Source: Streptomyces alanosinicus
Lineage (GTDB): Bacteria; Actinomycetota; Actinomycetes; Streptomycetales; Streptomycetaceae
DNA length: 58,168 bases
Reading direction: 5' to 3'
NCBI RefSeq assembly: GCF_014650595.1
Contig: NZ_BMVG01000042.1
Span: 1 to 58,168, forward strand
Of this stretch, positions 1 through 8,948 are shown piece after piece (positions within the stretch are counted from its first letter, which is position 1; each line of letters opens with the position of its first letter). The notes under the pieces are model-generated. The model was not told the DNA's origin. It saw only the letters and a program-made list of their open reading frames with translations, and searched no databases. Both the position numbers and the translations under genes were made by a program.

Positions 1-738
1 GAGGAACGGCGCCGGGGCCTCCTCGACCAGCTTCTGGTGCCGGCGCTGCAGGGAGCAGTCACGTGTCGATACGACGACCACGTTGCCGTGTTTGTCGGCC
101 AGGCACTGGGTCTCGACGTGCCGGGGGCGGTCGAGGTAGCGCTCGACGAAGCATTCGCCGCGGCCGAAGGCGGCGACCGCCTCGCGGACCGCGGACTCGT
201 ACAGCTCCGGGACCTCTTCGAGGGTGCGGGCGACCTTGAGGCCGCGTCCGCCGCCGCCGAAGGCCGCCTTGATGGCGATGGGCAGGCCGTGCTCCTCGGC
301 GAAGGCGACGACCTCCTCGGCGCCGCTCACCGGGTCGGGGGTGCCGGCGACCAGGGGGGCGCCGGCGCGCTGGGCGATGTGGCGGGCGGCGACCTTGTCG
401 CCCAGATCGCGGATGGCCTGCGGGGGCGGGCCGATCCAGATCAGGCCCGCGTCGAGGACGGCCTGGGCGAAGTCGGCGTTCTCCGAGAGGAAGCCGTAGC
501 CCGGATGGACGGCGTCCGCGCCCGACTCCGCTGCCGCGTTGAGGACTTTCTCGATGTCCAGGTAGCTGGTGGCCGGGGTGTCACCGCCCAGGGCGAACGC
601 CTCATCCGCGGCGCGGACATGCGATGCGTCCCGGTCCGGGTCCGCGTATACGGCCACGCTCGCGATCCCTGCGTCCCGACAGGCCCGGGCCACGCGGACA
701 GCGATTTCGCCACGGTTGGCGATCAGCACCTTGCGCAC
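1..738 (-). CDS. Acyl-CoA carboxylase biotin carboxylase subunit (N-terminal part, runs off the left edge)
   Basis: The reverse strand reads through without a stop from a GTG at 738 to the window edge (246 codons). The product begins VRKVLIANRGEIAVRVARAC, the classic start of biotin carboxylase/AccA-type alpha subunits. It continues with HPGYGFLSEN and the glycine-rich ATP-grasp loop AAFGGGGRGLKV. The enzyme carboxylates biotin with ATP and bicarbonate. A GAAAGG ribosome-binding sequence lies about 12 bases upstream of the GTG. It is the last visible gene of the leftward operon carrying epsilon, carboxyltransferase, ACP, CLF and KS, so it probably makes malonyl-CoA for this polyketide synthase. 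Whether a biotin carrier domain is fused at the C-terminus cannot be seen. Confidence 0.93.
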   Translation of the reverse strand, partial: MRKVLIANRGEIAVRVARACRDAGIASVAVYADPDRDASHVRAADEAFALGGDTPATSYLDIEKVLNAAAESGADAVHPGYGFLSENADFAQAVLDAGLIWIGPPPQAIRDLGDKVAARHIAQRAGAPLVAGTPDPVSGAEEVVAFAEEHGLPIAIKAAFGGGGRGLKVARTLEEVPELYESAVREAVAAFGRGECFVERYLDRPRHVETQCLADKHGNVVVVSTRDCSLQRRHQKLVEEAPAPFL

Positions 739-801
739 GACGTGGTCAGCCTTTCGTGGGGGAGGGAGGGGGGAAGAAGGAGACGTTCGGCGCCGGGGTG
801 T

Positions 802-1014
802 TCAGCGCTGCCAGCTCGCCGGAGAGCGGTAGCGGGCGTGCGGTCCGACCGCGCTCCACAGGGGGGCCGGCGTGGTCCGTGAGGTGGGCCGCGGCTGGTC
901 GTTCCGTCCGGTTCGGGTCAGCAGGAGGGCGGTCAGGACGGCGATCCCGTCGTCGTCGAGGGTGCCGCGCTCGATGCGGATCAGAGGCTCCTGTGCGGTC
1001 ATGCCGGCCGTCAC
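802..1014 (-). CDS. Acyl-CoA carboxylase epsilon subunit
   Basis: This encodes 70 aa from a GTG at 1014 whose last two bases are shared with the TGA of the carboxyltransferase gene (GTGA). An in-frame ATG at 1002 is an alternative start. The segment LIRIERGTLDDDGIAVLTAL matches the small actinobacterial AccE/PccE pattern (LIRV.RG.P...ELAALTAVL). Epsilon subunits bridge the biotin carboxylase and carboxyltransferase subunits and raise activity. Its position between the two large subunit genes supports the call strongly despite its short length. Confidence 0.8.
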   Translation of the reverse strand: MTAGMTAQEPLIRIERGTLDDDGIAVLTALLLTRTGRNDQPRPTSRTTPAPLWSAVGPHARYRSPASWQR

Positions 1015-2558
1015 TGGGGTGGGTTGCCGTGCTTGCGGCTCGGCAGTCCGACGTGCTTGGCACGCAGCATGGCCAGGGAACCGATGAGAACCCGACGGGT
1101 CTCGGCGGGGTCGATGACATCGTCGACCAGGCCGCGCTCAGCGGCGTAGTACGGATGCATCAGCTCGGCCCGGTACTCCTTGACCATCTGGGCCCGCATG
1201 GCGTCCGGGTCGTCCGCCTCGGCGATCCGGCGGCGGAAGACGACGTTCGCGGCGCCCTCCGCGCCCATCACCGCGATCTCGTTGGCCGGCCAGGCCAGCG
1301 AGATGTCCGCGCCGATGGAACGCGAGTCCATGACGATGTACGCCCCGCCGTACGCCTTGCGCAGCACCACCGAGATCCGCGGCACGGTGGCGTTGCAGTA
1401 GGCGTACAGCAGCTTGGCGCCGTGGCGGATGATGCCGCCGTGCTCCTGGTCCACGCCGGGCAGGAAGCCCGGCACGTCCACCAGCGTCACCAGCGGGATG
1501 TTGAAGGAGTCGCAGAACTGGACGAAGCGCGCGGCCTTGTCACTGGCGTGGATGTCCAGCACCCCGGCCAGGGCCCGCGGCTGGTTGGCCACCACGCCCA
1601 CGACCTGGCCGTCCAGCCGGGCCAGCGCGCACACGATGTTCTCCGCCCAGCCCGCGCTGATCTCGAAGAAGTCGCCGCCGTCGACGATCTCGGCCACGAC
1701 CTCGCGCACGTCGTAGGGCTGGTTGCCCTCGGCCGGCACCAGGTCGCGCAGGACGTCGGTGGTCCGGTCGGCGGGGTCCGCGCAGGGTTCCGAGGGGGGA
1801 AGCTCCCGGTTGTTCTGCGGGAGCATCGAGAGCAGGTAGCGGACCTCTTCGAGGCAGGTCTCCTCGTCGTCGTACGCGAAGTGGGCCACGCCGGAGGTGC
1901 GGGCGTGGACGTCCGCGCCGCCCAGGCCGTTCTGGGTGATGTCCTCCCCGGTCACCGCCTTGACCACGTCCGGGCCTGTGATGAACATCTGCGAGGTGTC
2001 CCGGACCATGAACACGAAGTCCGTCAGGGCGGGGCTGTAGGCCGCGCCGCCGGCGCACGGGCCGAGCATCACGCTGATCTGCGGGATGACACCGGACGCC
2101 TCGGTATTGCGCTGGAAGATCCCGCCGTAGCCCGCGAGGGCGGTGACACCCTCCTGGATCCGGGCCCCGGCACCGTCGTTGAGCGACACCAGCGGGGCGC
2201 CGGCGGCGATCGCCCGGTCCATCAGCTTGTGGATCTTGTCCGCGTGGGCCTCGCCGAGCGCGCCGCCGAAGATCCGGAAGTCATGGGCGTACACGAACAC
2301 CGTGCGCCCGAACACCGTGCCCCAGCCGGTGATGACACCGTCGGTGTAGGGCTTCTTGTCCTCCAGCCCGAACCCGCGGGCGCGGTGGCGGCGCAGCTGT
2401 TCCAGTTCCTGGAAGGACCCCTCGTCCAGGAGGAGGCCGATCCGCTCCCGGGCCGTCAGCTTTCCCTTGGCGTGCTGGCGCTCGGTGGCGCGCGGATCCG
2501 GGCCGTCGATCGCCGCCCGGCGTTTGTCCATCAGCTCGCTGAGCGATTCCTGCGTCAT
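1011..2558 (-). CDS. Acyl-CoA carboxylase carboxyltransferase (beta) subunit
   Basis: This encodes 515 aa from ATG 2558, preceded by a GGGGGA-type ribosome site. It carries both crotonase-fold carboxyltransferase halves: GAGARIQEG and MLGPCAGGAAYSPALTDF in the first, and DVPGFLPGVDQEHGGIIRHG with RKAYGGAYIVMDSRSIGAD in the second. The length equals PccB/AccB proteins. The enzyme transfers CO2 from biotin to acyl-CoA, most likely acetyl-CoA giving malonyl-CoA in this context. It sits 72 bases after the ACP gene and overlaps the epsilon gene, so it is part of the minimal-PKS operon. Propionyl-CoA specificity cannot be excluded from sequence alone. Confidence 0.95.
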   Translation of the reverse strand: MTQESLSELMDKRRAAIDGPDPRATERQHAKGKLTARERIGLLLDEGSFQELEQLRRHRARGFGLEDKKPYTDGVITGWGTVFGRTVFVYAHDFRIFGGALGEAHADKIHKLMDRAIAAGAPLVSLNDGAGARIQEGVTALAGYGGIFQRNTEASGVIPQISVMLGPCAGGAAYSPALTDFVFMVRDTSQMFITGPDVVKAVTGEDITQNGLGGADVHARTSGVAHFAYDDEETCLEEVRYLLSMLPQNNRELPPSEPCADPADRTTDVLRDLVPAEGNQPYDVREVVAEIVDGGDFFEISAGWAENIVCALARLDGQVVGVVANQPRALAGVLDIHASDKAARFVQFCDSFNIPLVTLVDVPGFLPGVDQEHGGIIRHGAKLLYAYCNATVPRISVVLRKAYGGAYIVMDSRSIGADISLAWPANEIAVMGAEGAANVVFRRRIAEADDPDAMRAQMVKEYRAELMHPYYAAERGLVDDVIDPAETRRVLIGSLAMLRAKHVGLPSRKHGNPPQ

Positions 2559-2630
2559 GCGTCGTCCCCCGTGCGTGGATGCCAGAAGTGGGCCGGGGGC
2601 GGCGCACCCGGCCGGGTGCGCCGCCGTGGG

Positions 2631-2894
2631 TCAGACGTGGGCGGTCTCCCGCGCCAGTCGGCTGTTGACGTAGTCGACGAGGGCCTGCGGTGTGGTCAGC
2701 TCGTCCATCGGCGCCTCGTCCACCGCCACGCCGTATTCCTGCTCGATGCGGGAGAGGGTCTCCAGCAGGGCTATGGAGTCGTAACCGAGGTCCTCGAAGG
2801 TGATCGCGGCGACCTCGCCGTCGAGGTCCCCGTTCTCGGGCTCGCCCGCGCAGGCGCGGAGGATGGTACGAAGCCCGTCGAGGCTGAAGTTCAT
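2631..2894 (-). CDS. Acyl carrier protein of the type II polyketide synthase
   Basis: This encodes 87 aa from ATG 2894 with AAAGGAC upstream. The phosphopantetheine site is LGYDSIALLE, with Ser40 the predicted attachment residue. Acidic helix 2 and the overall length are typical of aromatic polyketide ACPs. It follows KS-beta and precedes the carboxyltransferase gene, the usual KS-CLF-ACP order of a minimal PKS. It carries malonyl extender units and the growing poly-beta-ketone chain in the cytoplasm. Confidence 0.96.
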   Translation of the reverse strand: MNFSLDGLRTILRACAGEPENGDLDGEVAAITFEDLGYDSIALLETLSRIEQEYGVAVDEAPMDELTTPQALVDYVNSRLARETAHV

Positions 2895-2966
2895 GTCAAT
2901 GTCCTTTCAGGAAGGGCGAGTTGGGGAGGGGTAGTGCGGGTCGTGCGGGCCGGGGCGGCGGGTGGC

Positions 2967-4247
2967 TCAGGGGACCCGGGAGACCACCGCGGCCGAGTTG
3001 AAGCCGCCGTCCCCGCGGGCGAGCACCAGGGCGTGGTCCAGCCGTGCCGGGCGCGGGCCGCCGGTCACCAGGTCCAGGCCCAGCTCCCCGGCGAGGTCGC
3101 CGCCGCCGATCGTGGGCGGGATCTCCCCGTCGCGGATGGCGAGCAGCGCGCTGACGACATCGGTCGCGGCTCCGGCGCCGTACATGCGCCCGGTCATGGT
3201 CTTGGGCAGGGTCACCGGCACCCGGCGCGGGCCGAACAGCTCGACGAGGGCGGTGGCCTCGGCCCGGTCGGCGGCGGCCTCGGCCGCTCCGTCGGCGAAG
3301 ACCACGTCGATGTCGTCCGGGGTCAGTCCGGCGTCGTCCAGGGCGATCCGGGCGGCTCGGGCCAGGGTCGGGGGCTGCCCGGTGGCCGGGTGCGGGTCGA
3401 AGGTGGCGCCGTAGCCGGTGAGGGCGCCGTAGATGTGCCGCGCGCCGCGTTCCCGGGCGGCCCCGAGCGGCTCCAGGATCATCATGGCGCTGCCCTCGCC
3501 GGGCACATGGCCCCGCGCGGAGCGGTCGAAGGGGGCGTACGCGGTGTCCGGGTCCTCGCCCGTGCTCAGGTTCCCGGCGGTCATGCCCGCGGTGAGGCCG
3601 TACGGGCAGACCGGGGCGTCCGCGCCGCCCGCCACCACGAACCGCTGCCCGTCCCGCAGCCGCCGGCGCGCCTGGGCGAGGGCGTCGATGCCGCCGACCT
3701 GACCGGTGACGACCACCCCGCTCGGGCCCTTGAGCTGGTGGCGGATGGAGATCTGGCCGGTGTTGACGCCGTAGAACCAGGCGTACGACATATACGCGGT
3801 GACGTAGCGGGGCCCCTTGCTCCACAGGCTCTGCAGTTCCCGCTGGATGAACTCCACGCCGCCGACCGCGTTGGCGGTGACCACCGAGCCGTCGAACTCG
3901 CCGAAGTCGGCGGGGTCCAGCTCCGCGTCGCCCAGCGCCCACGCGGTGGTGACCAGGGACAACTGGGTGGCGCGGTCCGTGGCCGGGACGAGCCGGCTGG
4001 GGATGTGCTCCCTGGCGTCGAAGCCGTGGATCTCACCGGCCACCCGCACCGGGTAGGCGCCGGCGTCGAAGTGGGTGATGGGGCCGATGCCGCCCACGCC
4101 CTTGCGGGTCGCGGACCAGAAGGCATCGGTGCCCAGACCGTTGGGGGCGGCGACGGCCAGACCGGTGAAGACCGGCAGTGCGTCACGGTGCGTCGCCGCG
4201 CGCCCCGCGGCCGTCGGTTCCTGCGCTGCGGTGTGCCCTGTGTTCAT
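2967..4247 (-). CDS. Ketosynthase beta subunit / chain-length factor
   Basis: This encodes 426 aa from ATG 4247, which overlaps the KS-alpha stop (ATGA), so translation is probably coupled. The fold is a thiolase-like ketosynthase, but the catalytic cysteine is replaced by glutamine (VVTGQVGG, Gln183), the hallmark of a chain-length factor. The N-terminal core starts PVFTGLAVAAPNGLGTDAFW after an extension of about 24 residues. It forms the heterodimer with KS-alpha, decarboxylates malonyl-ACP to prime the chain and sets the polyketide length. The sequence alone does not tell the chain length. Confidence 0.96.
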   Translation of the reverse strand: MNTGHTAAQEPTAAGRAATHRDALPVFTGLAVAAPNGLGTDAFWSATRKGVGGIGPITHFDAGAYPVRVAGEIHGFDAREHIPSRLVPATDRATQLSLVTTAWALGDAELDPADFGEFDGSVVTANAVGGVEFIQRELQSLWSKGPRYVTAYMSYAWFYGVNTGQISIRHQLKGPSGVVVTGQVGGIDALAQARRRLRDGQRFVVAGGADAPVCPYGLTAGMTAGNLSTGEDPDTAYAPFDRSARGHVPGEGSAMMILEPLGAARERGARHIYGALTGYGATFDPHPATGQPPTLARAARIALDDAGLTPDDIDVVFADGAAEAAADRAEATALVELFGPRRVPVTLPKTMTGRMYGAGAATDVVSALLAIRDGEIPPTIGGGDLAGELGLDLVTGGPRPARLDHALVLARGDGGFNSAAVVSRVP

Positions 4248-5515
4248 CGGTGGGCGCCCTCCTTGACGAGTACGGCCGCGCTCTGGAACCCGCCGAAGCC
4301 GCTGCCCACGCTCAGCGCCACATCGACCCGCTGCTCGCGGGCCACCAGGGGCACGTAGTCCAGGTCGCAGTCGGGGTCGGGGGTGTGCAGATTCGCCGTG
4401 GGCGGGATGACGCCGTGCTCGATGGCCAGCGCACAGGCCGCCAGCTCGATGGAGCCGATCGCGCCCAGGGAGTGGCCGATCACGGACTTGATGGAGCTGA
4501 CCGGGGTCCTGCGGGCGGCGTCGCCCAGGCTGCGCTTGTACGCGGCCGTCTCGTGCCGGTCGTTCTGCTTGGTGCCCGAGCCATGGGCGTTGATGTAGTC
4601 GATGGCCTCGGGGGCGATCCGCGCCGTGGTCAGCGCGGAGTCGATCGCGGCGGCCATCTCGCGGCCGTCCGGGCGCAGCGCGGTCATGTGGTGGGCGTTG
4701 CACCGGGCGGCGAACGCGGCGACCTCGGCGATGACATGGGCGCCGCGGGCGTGGGCGTGCTCGGCGGTCTCCAGCACGAAGACCGCGCCTCCCTCGCCGA
4801 GGACGAATCCGTCCCGGTCGCGGTCGAAGGGCCGCGAGGCGTGCTCGGGGTCGTCGTTGTGCGGCGAGGTGGCCTTGATCGCGTCGAAGCAGGCCACGGT
4901 GATGGGCGTGATCGGGGCGTCGGTGGCCCCGGTGATCATGACGTCGGCGCTGCCCTCCCGCAGGATCTCGCAGGCGTACCCGACGGCGTCCAGCCCCGAG
5001 GTGCAGCCCGCGGAGATCATCGCGGCCGGGCCCTGGGCGCCGGTGAGCCAGGCGATCTCCCGGACCAGTGAGCTGGGGGTGTTGTAGTCCGCCAGATACG
5101 GGCCGGCCTTCTCGGGTGCCAGTTCCCAGGAGGCGCCGTCACCGCTGATCTCCCGGTAGAGGCGGTCCAGTTCGCGGACCGAGCCCACCGCGCTGCCCAG
5201 TGCCACGCCCGTGCGGGCCGCGACCCGCTCCGTGACCTCCAGACCGGACTGCGCGAGCGCCTCACGCGCGGCGACATGGGCGAACTGGGAGGACCGGCTC
5301 ATGCGCGCGGCCTGTTCCTGGGTGAGCCCGTGCTCCGTGGGCAGGAAATCGCATTCCGCCGCGATACGGGAGCGAAATCCGGTGGCGTCGAACGCGGTGA
5401 TGTTCCGGGTGGCGCTCCGCCCGCTGGTCAAGGTTTCCCAGAAGTTCTTGACACCGATTCCGCGTGGCGCCACCACGCCGATTCCGGTGATCACTACACG
5501 CCTTGGCGGCAGCAT
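4244..5515 (-). CDS. Ketosynthase alpha subunit of type II polyketide synthase
   Basis: This encodes 423 aa from ATG 5515, with GAGGGG nine bases upstream. The catalytic triad is intact: Cys171 in MISAGCTSGLDAVG, His311 in NAHGSGTKQND and His348 in GHSLGAIGS. It opens RRVVITGIGVVAPRGIGVKN, as aromatic PKS KS-alpha proteins do. It performs the decarboxylative Claisen condensations. It heads the leftward operon KS-alpha, CLF, ACP, carboxyltransferase, epsilon, biotin carboxylase, transcribed divergently from the tailoring block. No ketoreductase, aromatase or cyclase of the standard families is visible in the window. They presumably lie to the left. Confidence 0.97.
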   Translation of the reverse strand: MLPPRRVVITGIGVVAPRGIGVKNFWETLTSGRSATRNITAFDATGFRSRIAAECDFLPTEHGLTQEQAARMSRSSQFAHVAAREALAQSGLEVTERVAARTGVALGSAVGSVRELDRLYREISGDGASWELAPEKAGPYLADYNTPSSLVREIAWLTGAQGPAAMISAGCTSGLDAVGYACEILREGSADVMITGATDAPITPITVACFDAIKATSPHNDDPEHASRPFDRDRDGFVLGEGGAVFVLETAEHAHARGAHVIAEVAAFAARCNAHHMTALRPDGREMAAAIDSALTTARIAPEAIDYINAHGSGTKQNDRHETAAYKRSLGDAARRTPVSSIKSVIGHSLGAIGSIELAACALAIEHGVIPPTANLHTPDPDCDLDYVPLVAREQRVDVALSVGSGFGGFQSAAVLVKEGAHR

Positions 5516-5711
5516 GCTCGAATCCCCTCAGCAGTACCGTCGTGAATTGCGGGAATTTTCTTAGTGCTCCTGAATGATTGCGCCGCGTCGACATCACCAG
5601 GAAGGGCCTACGGACCCAAATGGCATCCAGTGCCACGTCGTGGTGTTTGCGTCAGCGGGTTTGGGCCCTGAGACCCTGTGCAGCTCAGGGGGCAGATGGA
5701 ACGCTGTGCAC
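5516..5711. promoter_or_regulatory. Divergent promoter region between KS-alpha and the first tailoring oxygenase
   Basis: This 196-base non-coding stretch separates two diverging operons and must hold both promoters. It is locally AT-richer than its surroundings around 5543-5575. It contains a short direct repeat GAATT-GCGG-GAATT (about 5541-5555) that could be a regulator site. No convincing -35/-10 pair could be assigned by eye. Confidence 0.5.
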
Positions 5712-7283
5712 ATGCTGGTCCAACGATGTGATGTGGCCGTGGTCGGATACGGCCCGGTGGCGCAGACACTGAGTGCCCTCCTGGGGCAGTCGGGTCACCA
5801 GGTCGTCGCCTTCGAGAAACAGCCGGGCATCGCCTGTTCGCCGCGCGCGATCCATATCGACGACGAAATCATGCGGCTCATGGAGAGAATCGGTGCCGGT
5901 GCCGAGATCCGTGAGAACTCCAGGTGCTGGGACACCTATGACACCAGGACCGCCGCATTCGGCGGTGAACTACTGCGCCATTTCGACTGGAGCGGTATCG
6001 GCCGGCACGGCTGGCGCGAGCACTGGAGCTTCTACCAGCCCTGCCTGGAGGCCGCCGTCGACCGGCGGGTGCGGGACTGCTCCTCGGTCACGGTCGAGTT
6101 CGGTGCCGAGGCCGTGGCGCTGGCCCAGGACGCGGACGGCGTGACACTGACCGTCGCCGACACGGCGACCGGCGAGCGCCGCACCGTCCGCGCCCGGCAC
6201 CTGGTCGGCGCGGACGGCGCGGACGGCTTCGTCCGCGAGGCGCTCGGCATCGCCGTCACCCGCGGCAGCGGCGGACCCCGCCGGCTCGTCCTGGACGTCC
6301 AGGAGAAGCACCCGATGTCCTTCGAGTTCGAGAACGGGCACTTCCTGGACCCCGAGCGGCCCGGCTGCCTCTTCCGCCTCGGAACCTCGCACCGCCGCTT
6401 CGAGTTCCAGCTCTTCGACCACGAACGGAGCGAGGACTTCACCGCGGAGAGGGCCTGGGAACTGCTCGCCCCGTGGGGCGGGCCCGAGGACTTCACCCTG
6501 CTGCGGCGGCCCGTGGTCACCTTCCGCGAGCTGATGGCCGACACCTGGCAGCGCGGCCGTTGCTTCCTGATCGGGGACGCGGCCCACGCCATGTGGCCGT
6601 TCGCCGGGCAGGGCATGTGCTCGGGCATGCGGGACGCCGCGGCGCTGGCCTGGCGGCTGGACCTGCTGTACCGCGGCGCCGCCGACGCCTCGGTCCTCGA
6701 CACCTTCACCGCGGACCGCAAGGACGACGTCCAGAGCTGTATGGACCAGGCGCGCCAGGTCGGCGGGCCGTGCATCGCCTCGGACCCGGAGCGGATCGAG
6801 CAGCGCAACGCCACGATGCGGGCCCAGCTGGCCGATCCCGCACTGGCCCCGGTCCCGCCCCCGCGCCCCGGGCCGCGGGCCTTCGCCCACGAGGACCCGA
6901 CGGCGGGCCGGCCGGCCCTACAGGCCGAGGTCCGGCTCGGCGGCCGGCAGGGGATGTTCGACGAGGTCGTCGGCCATGGCTTCGTCCTGCTCGCCGGCTC
7001 CGCCGAGGCCGCCTCCGCCTTCACCTCGCTCGCCCCGGAGCCGCGCGCCGCGCTGGACCGGGCCGGGGTGATCCTCGCCCATGTGGGCCCGCCGGGATCG
7101 GCCGCCCCGGTCACCGACGTGACGGGGGCCTACGGCGACTGGCTGGCCGAACTCGGCGCCGACTGCGTACTGGTCCGCCCGGATTTCTACGTGTACGGAT
7201 CCGCCCGCGGGACGCGCGGCGGCACACAGCTGCTGGAGCACCTCGCCCACGCCCTGACGGCCCGGCGCTCGGCCCGGGTGTGA
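5712..7283 (+). CDS. FAD-dependent aromatic monooxygenase (MhpA/PgaE-type)
   Basis: This encodes 523 aa from ATG 5712. A GTG at 5706 is equally possible, with AGGGGG upstream. The N-terminus RCDVAVVGYGPVAQTLSALL is a Rossmann FAD-binding motif with a degenerate second glycine. LVGADGADGFVREALGI is the DG motif, and FLIGDAAHAMWPFAGQGMC the second FAD/ribityl motif. The last ~120 residues end in a thioredoxin-like tail with DWLAELGADCVLVRPDFYVY, as in MhpA and polyketide hydroxylases. It probably hydroxylates, or oxygenates before cleavage, an aromatic polyketide using NAD(P)H and O2. It is the first gene of the rightward tailoring operon. Confidence 0.9.
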   Translation: MLVQRCDVAVVGYGPVAQTLSALLGQSGHQVVAFEKQPGIACSPRAIHIDDEIMRLMERIGAGAEIRENSRCWDTYDTRTAAFGGELLRHFDWSGIGRHGWREHWSFYQPCLEAAVDRRVRDCSSVTVEFGAEAVALAQDADGVTLTVADTATGERRTVRARHLVGADGADGFVREALGIAVTRGSGGPRRLVLDVQEKHPMSFEFENGHFLDPERPGCLFRLGTSHRRFEFQLFDHERSEDFTAERAWELLAPWGGPEDFTLLRRPVVTFRELMADTWQRGRCFLIGDAAHAMWPFAGQGMCSGMRDAAALAWRLDLLYRGAADASVLDTFTADRKDDVQSCMDQARQVGGPCIASDPERIEQRNATMRAQLADPALAPVPPPRPGPRAFAHEDPTAGRPALQAEVRLGGRQGMFDEVVGHGFVLLAGSAEAASAFTSLAPEPRAALDRAGVILAHVGPPGSAAPVTDVTGAYGDWLAELGADCVLVRPDFYVYGSARGTRGGTQLLEHLAHALTARRSARV

Positions 7284-7378
7284 AGCGGCGCGGCCCACCC
7301 CGCCTGCGCCGAACCGACTCTGCCGAACCGCCTTCGCCGAACCGGCCTTCGCCCATCCGCTATCGAGGAAGACCCACC

Positions 7379-8008
7379 ATGCCGGACATACGACAGACAC
7401 CGGGAGCGACGGTCAGCGTCGCCTACCACTCGCGGCACGGGCACACCGCCGTCCTGGCCGCCGCCGTGGCCGACGGGGCGCGGCAGACCGGGGCGCGGAC
7501 CCATGTGCTCGCGGTCGACCGGGTCGACGACGACGGCTGGCGCCTCCTGGACGCCTCCGACGCGATCGTCTTCGGTTGCCCGACCTACATGGGCAACGTC
7601 TCCTCGGAGTTCCAGGCCTTCGCCGAAGCCACCTCGCGCCGCTGGCTGGACGGAGCGTGGCGGGACAAGGTCGCGGCCGGCTTCTCCAACTCCGGCTGTC
7701 TGAGCGGCGACAAACTCCAGGTGCTGCAGGCACTGGCCATCCTGGCCGCCCAGCACGGGATGCACTGGGTCAACCTCGGCCTCAAGCCCGGCTACAGCGC
7801 GAGCACCGACAGCATGAACGACCCCAACCGCCTGGGAATCTTCCTCGGCGCCGGTGCGCAGACCCCCGCCGATCTGGGCGACGAGGGTGTGCACCCGTCC
7901 GACCTCGAAACCTGCCGGCTGCTCGGCAGGCGGGTGGCCGGGGTGAGCGCGGCGCTCACCGCCGGTACGCGCCTGCCGGCCGACGGCGTACGAACAGGAG
8001 CGGCATGA
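7379..8008 (+). CDS. Flavodoxin-like NAD(P)H-dependent FMN reductase / quinone reductase (WrbA-like)
   Basis: This encodes 209 aa from ATG 7379, with GAGGAAG about nine bases upstream. It has a flavodoxin fold: VSVAYHSRHGHTAVLA resembles the FMN-phosphate loop, and IVFGCPTYMGNVSSEFQ is the WrbA/flavodoxin second loop. It would supply reduced flavin or reduce a quinone intermediate for the flanking oxygenases. It ends by overlapping the next gene (ATGA) and lies 95 bases after the monooxygenase, so it is co-transcribed. Confidence 0.85.
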   Translation: MPDIRQTPGATVSVAYHSRHGHTAVLAAAVADGARQTGARTHVLAVDRVDDDGWRLLDASDAIVFGCPTYMGNVSSEFQAFAEATSRRWLDGAWRDKVAAGFSNSGCLSGDKLQVLQALAILAAQHGMHWVNLGLKPGYSASTDSMNDPNRLGIFLGAGAQTPADLGDEGVHPSDLETCRLLGRRVAGVSAALTAGTRLPADGVRTGAA

Positions 8009-8919
8009 CAGCGCAGACAGCCGAGTTGGGGCGGCTCTCCCCGGTGACCGACAACGTCCACGCCTTCACCCAGCCCGACTGGGGATGGGGTCTCAACAAC
8101 TGCGGTGTCGTCAGCACGGACGAGGGCGTGCTGCTGGTCGACACCTGCTTCACCGAGCGGCGCACCACACGGCTGCGCGAGGAGATCGCCCGGGTCGGCG
8201 GCGCACCGGTGCGGTATGTGGTCAACACCCACCACCACGGTGACCACACCTTCGGCAACTACCAGTTCCCCGACGCCGCCGTCATCGGGCACCCGTACTG
8301 CCGGGACAAGATCATCAGCGAGGGCCTGGCCGTCGTACCGTACTTCGGCACCGTGGAGTGGGGCGACATCCGGATCAGCCCGCCGACGGTGCTGTGCGCG
8401 GACCGTCTCACCCTCGAACTCGGCGGACTCACGGCCGAGATCATCCCGGTGGCTCCGGCCCACACGCTGGGCGATGTGGTGGTGTGGCTGCCCGAGCGGC
8501 GGGTGCTCTTCGTCGGCGACATCATCTTCAACGGCTGCACCCCGGTCATCACCGACGGTTCCCTGTCCGGGATGCGCAGCGCGCTGCGCACCCTGCGCGC
8601 GCTGCGGCCCGAGGTGGTGGTCCCCGGACACGGCCCGCTCGCGGGCCCCGAGGTCTTCGACGCCGCCGAGGACTACTTCGACTTCGTGGCGGACGCGGCC
8701 CGCAGCGGGCGTGAGCGCGGACTGAACCCCCTCGACGCGGCGCGGGCGGTGGACCTCGGGCCGTACGCCGCATGGCAGGACAGTGAGCGCCTGGTCGCCA
8801 ACATCGCCCGGACGTACTCGGAGATGGCCGGCGAGCCGATCGGGACCCCGCTGCGGCGGGCGGAGATCGCGCCGATGATGACCGCCTTCGCCGGCCGCCC
8901 GCTGCGCTGCCTGGCCTGA
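8005..8919 (+). CDS. Metallo-beta-lactamase-fold hydrolase
   Basis: This encodes 304 aa from ATG 8005, which overlaps the previous stop. The metal-binding signature NTHHHGDHTFGN (HxHxDH) is followed by the conserved Asp in FVGDIIFNG and His in VVPGHGPL, giving a full dinuclear zinc or iron site. The family covers thioesterases, lactonases and MBL-fold polyketide cyclases/thioesterases. In this context it may release or open a polyketide intermediate. The exact reaction is inferred only from position between oxygenase-system genes and the FAH-fold gene. Confidence 0.88.
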   Translation: MTAQTAELGRLSPVTDNVHAFTQPDWGWGLNNCGVVSTDEGVLLVDTCFTERRTTRLREEIARVGGAPVRYVVNTHHHGDHTFGNYQFPDAAVIGHPYCRDKIISEGLAVVPYFGTVEWGDIRISPPTVLCADRLTLELGGLTAEIIPVAPAHTLGDVVVWLPERRVLFVGDIIFNGCTPVITDGSLSGMRSALRTLRALRPEVVVPGHGPLAGPEVFDAAEDYFDFVADAARSGRERGLNPLDAARAVDLGPYAAWQDSERLVANIARTYSEMAGEPIGTPLRRAEIAPMMTAFAGRPLRCLA

Positions 8920-8948
8920 CCTGCCCGCGCCCGCGCCCCCGCCTCGGG

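Noticed and set aside
624..4358. A 1244-codon forward open frame across the PKS operon
   Set aside because: It is antisense to the carboxylase, ACP and ketosynthase genes, which carry unmistakable motifs. Long antisense frames are normal in very GC-rich DNA.
5696..5711. ATG at 5696 as start of the first monooxygenase
   Set aside because: It is out of frame with the FAD-binding motif. ATG 5712 or GTG 5706 fits.
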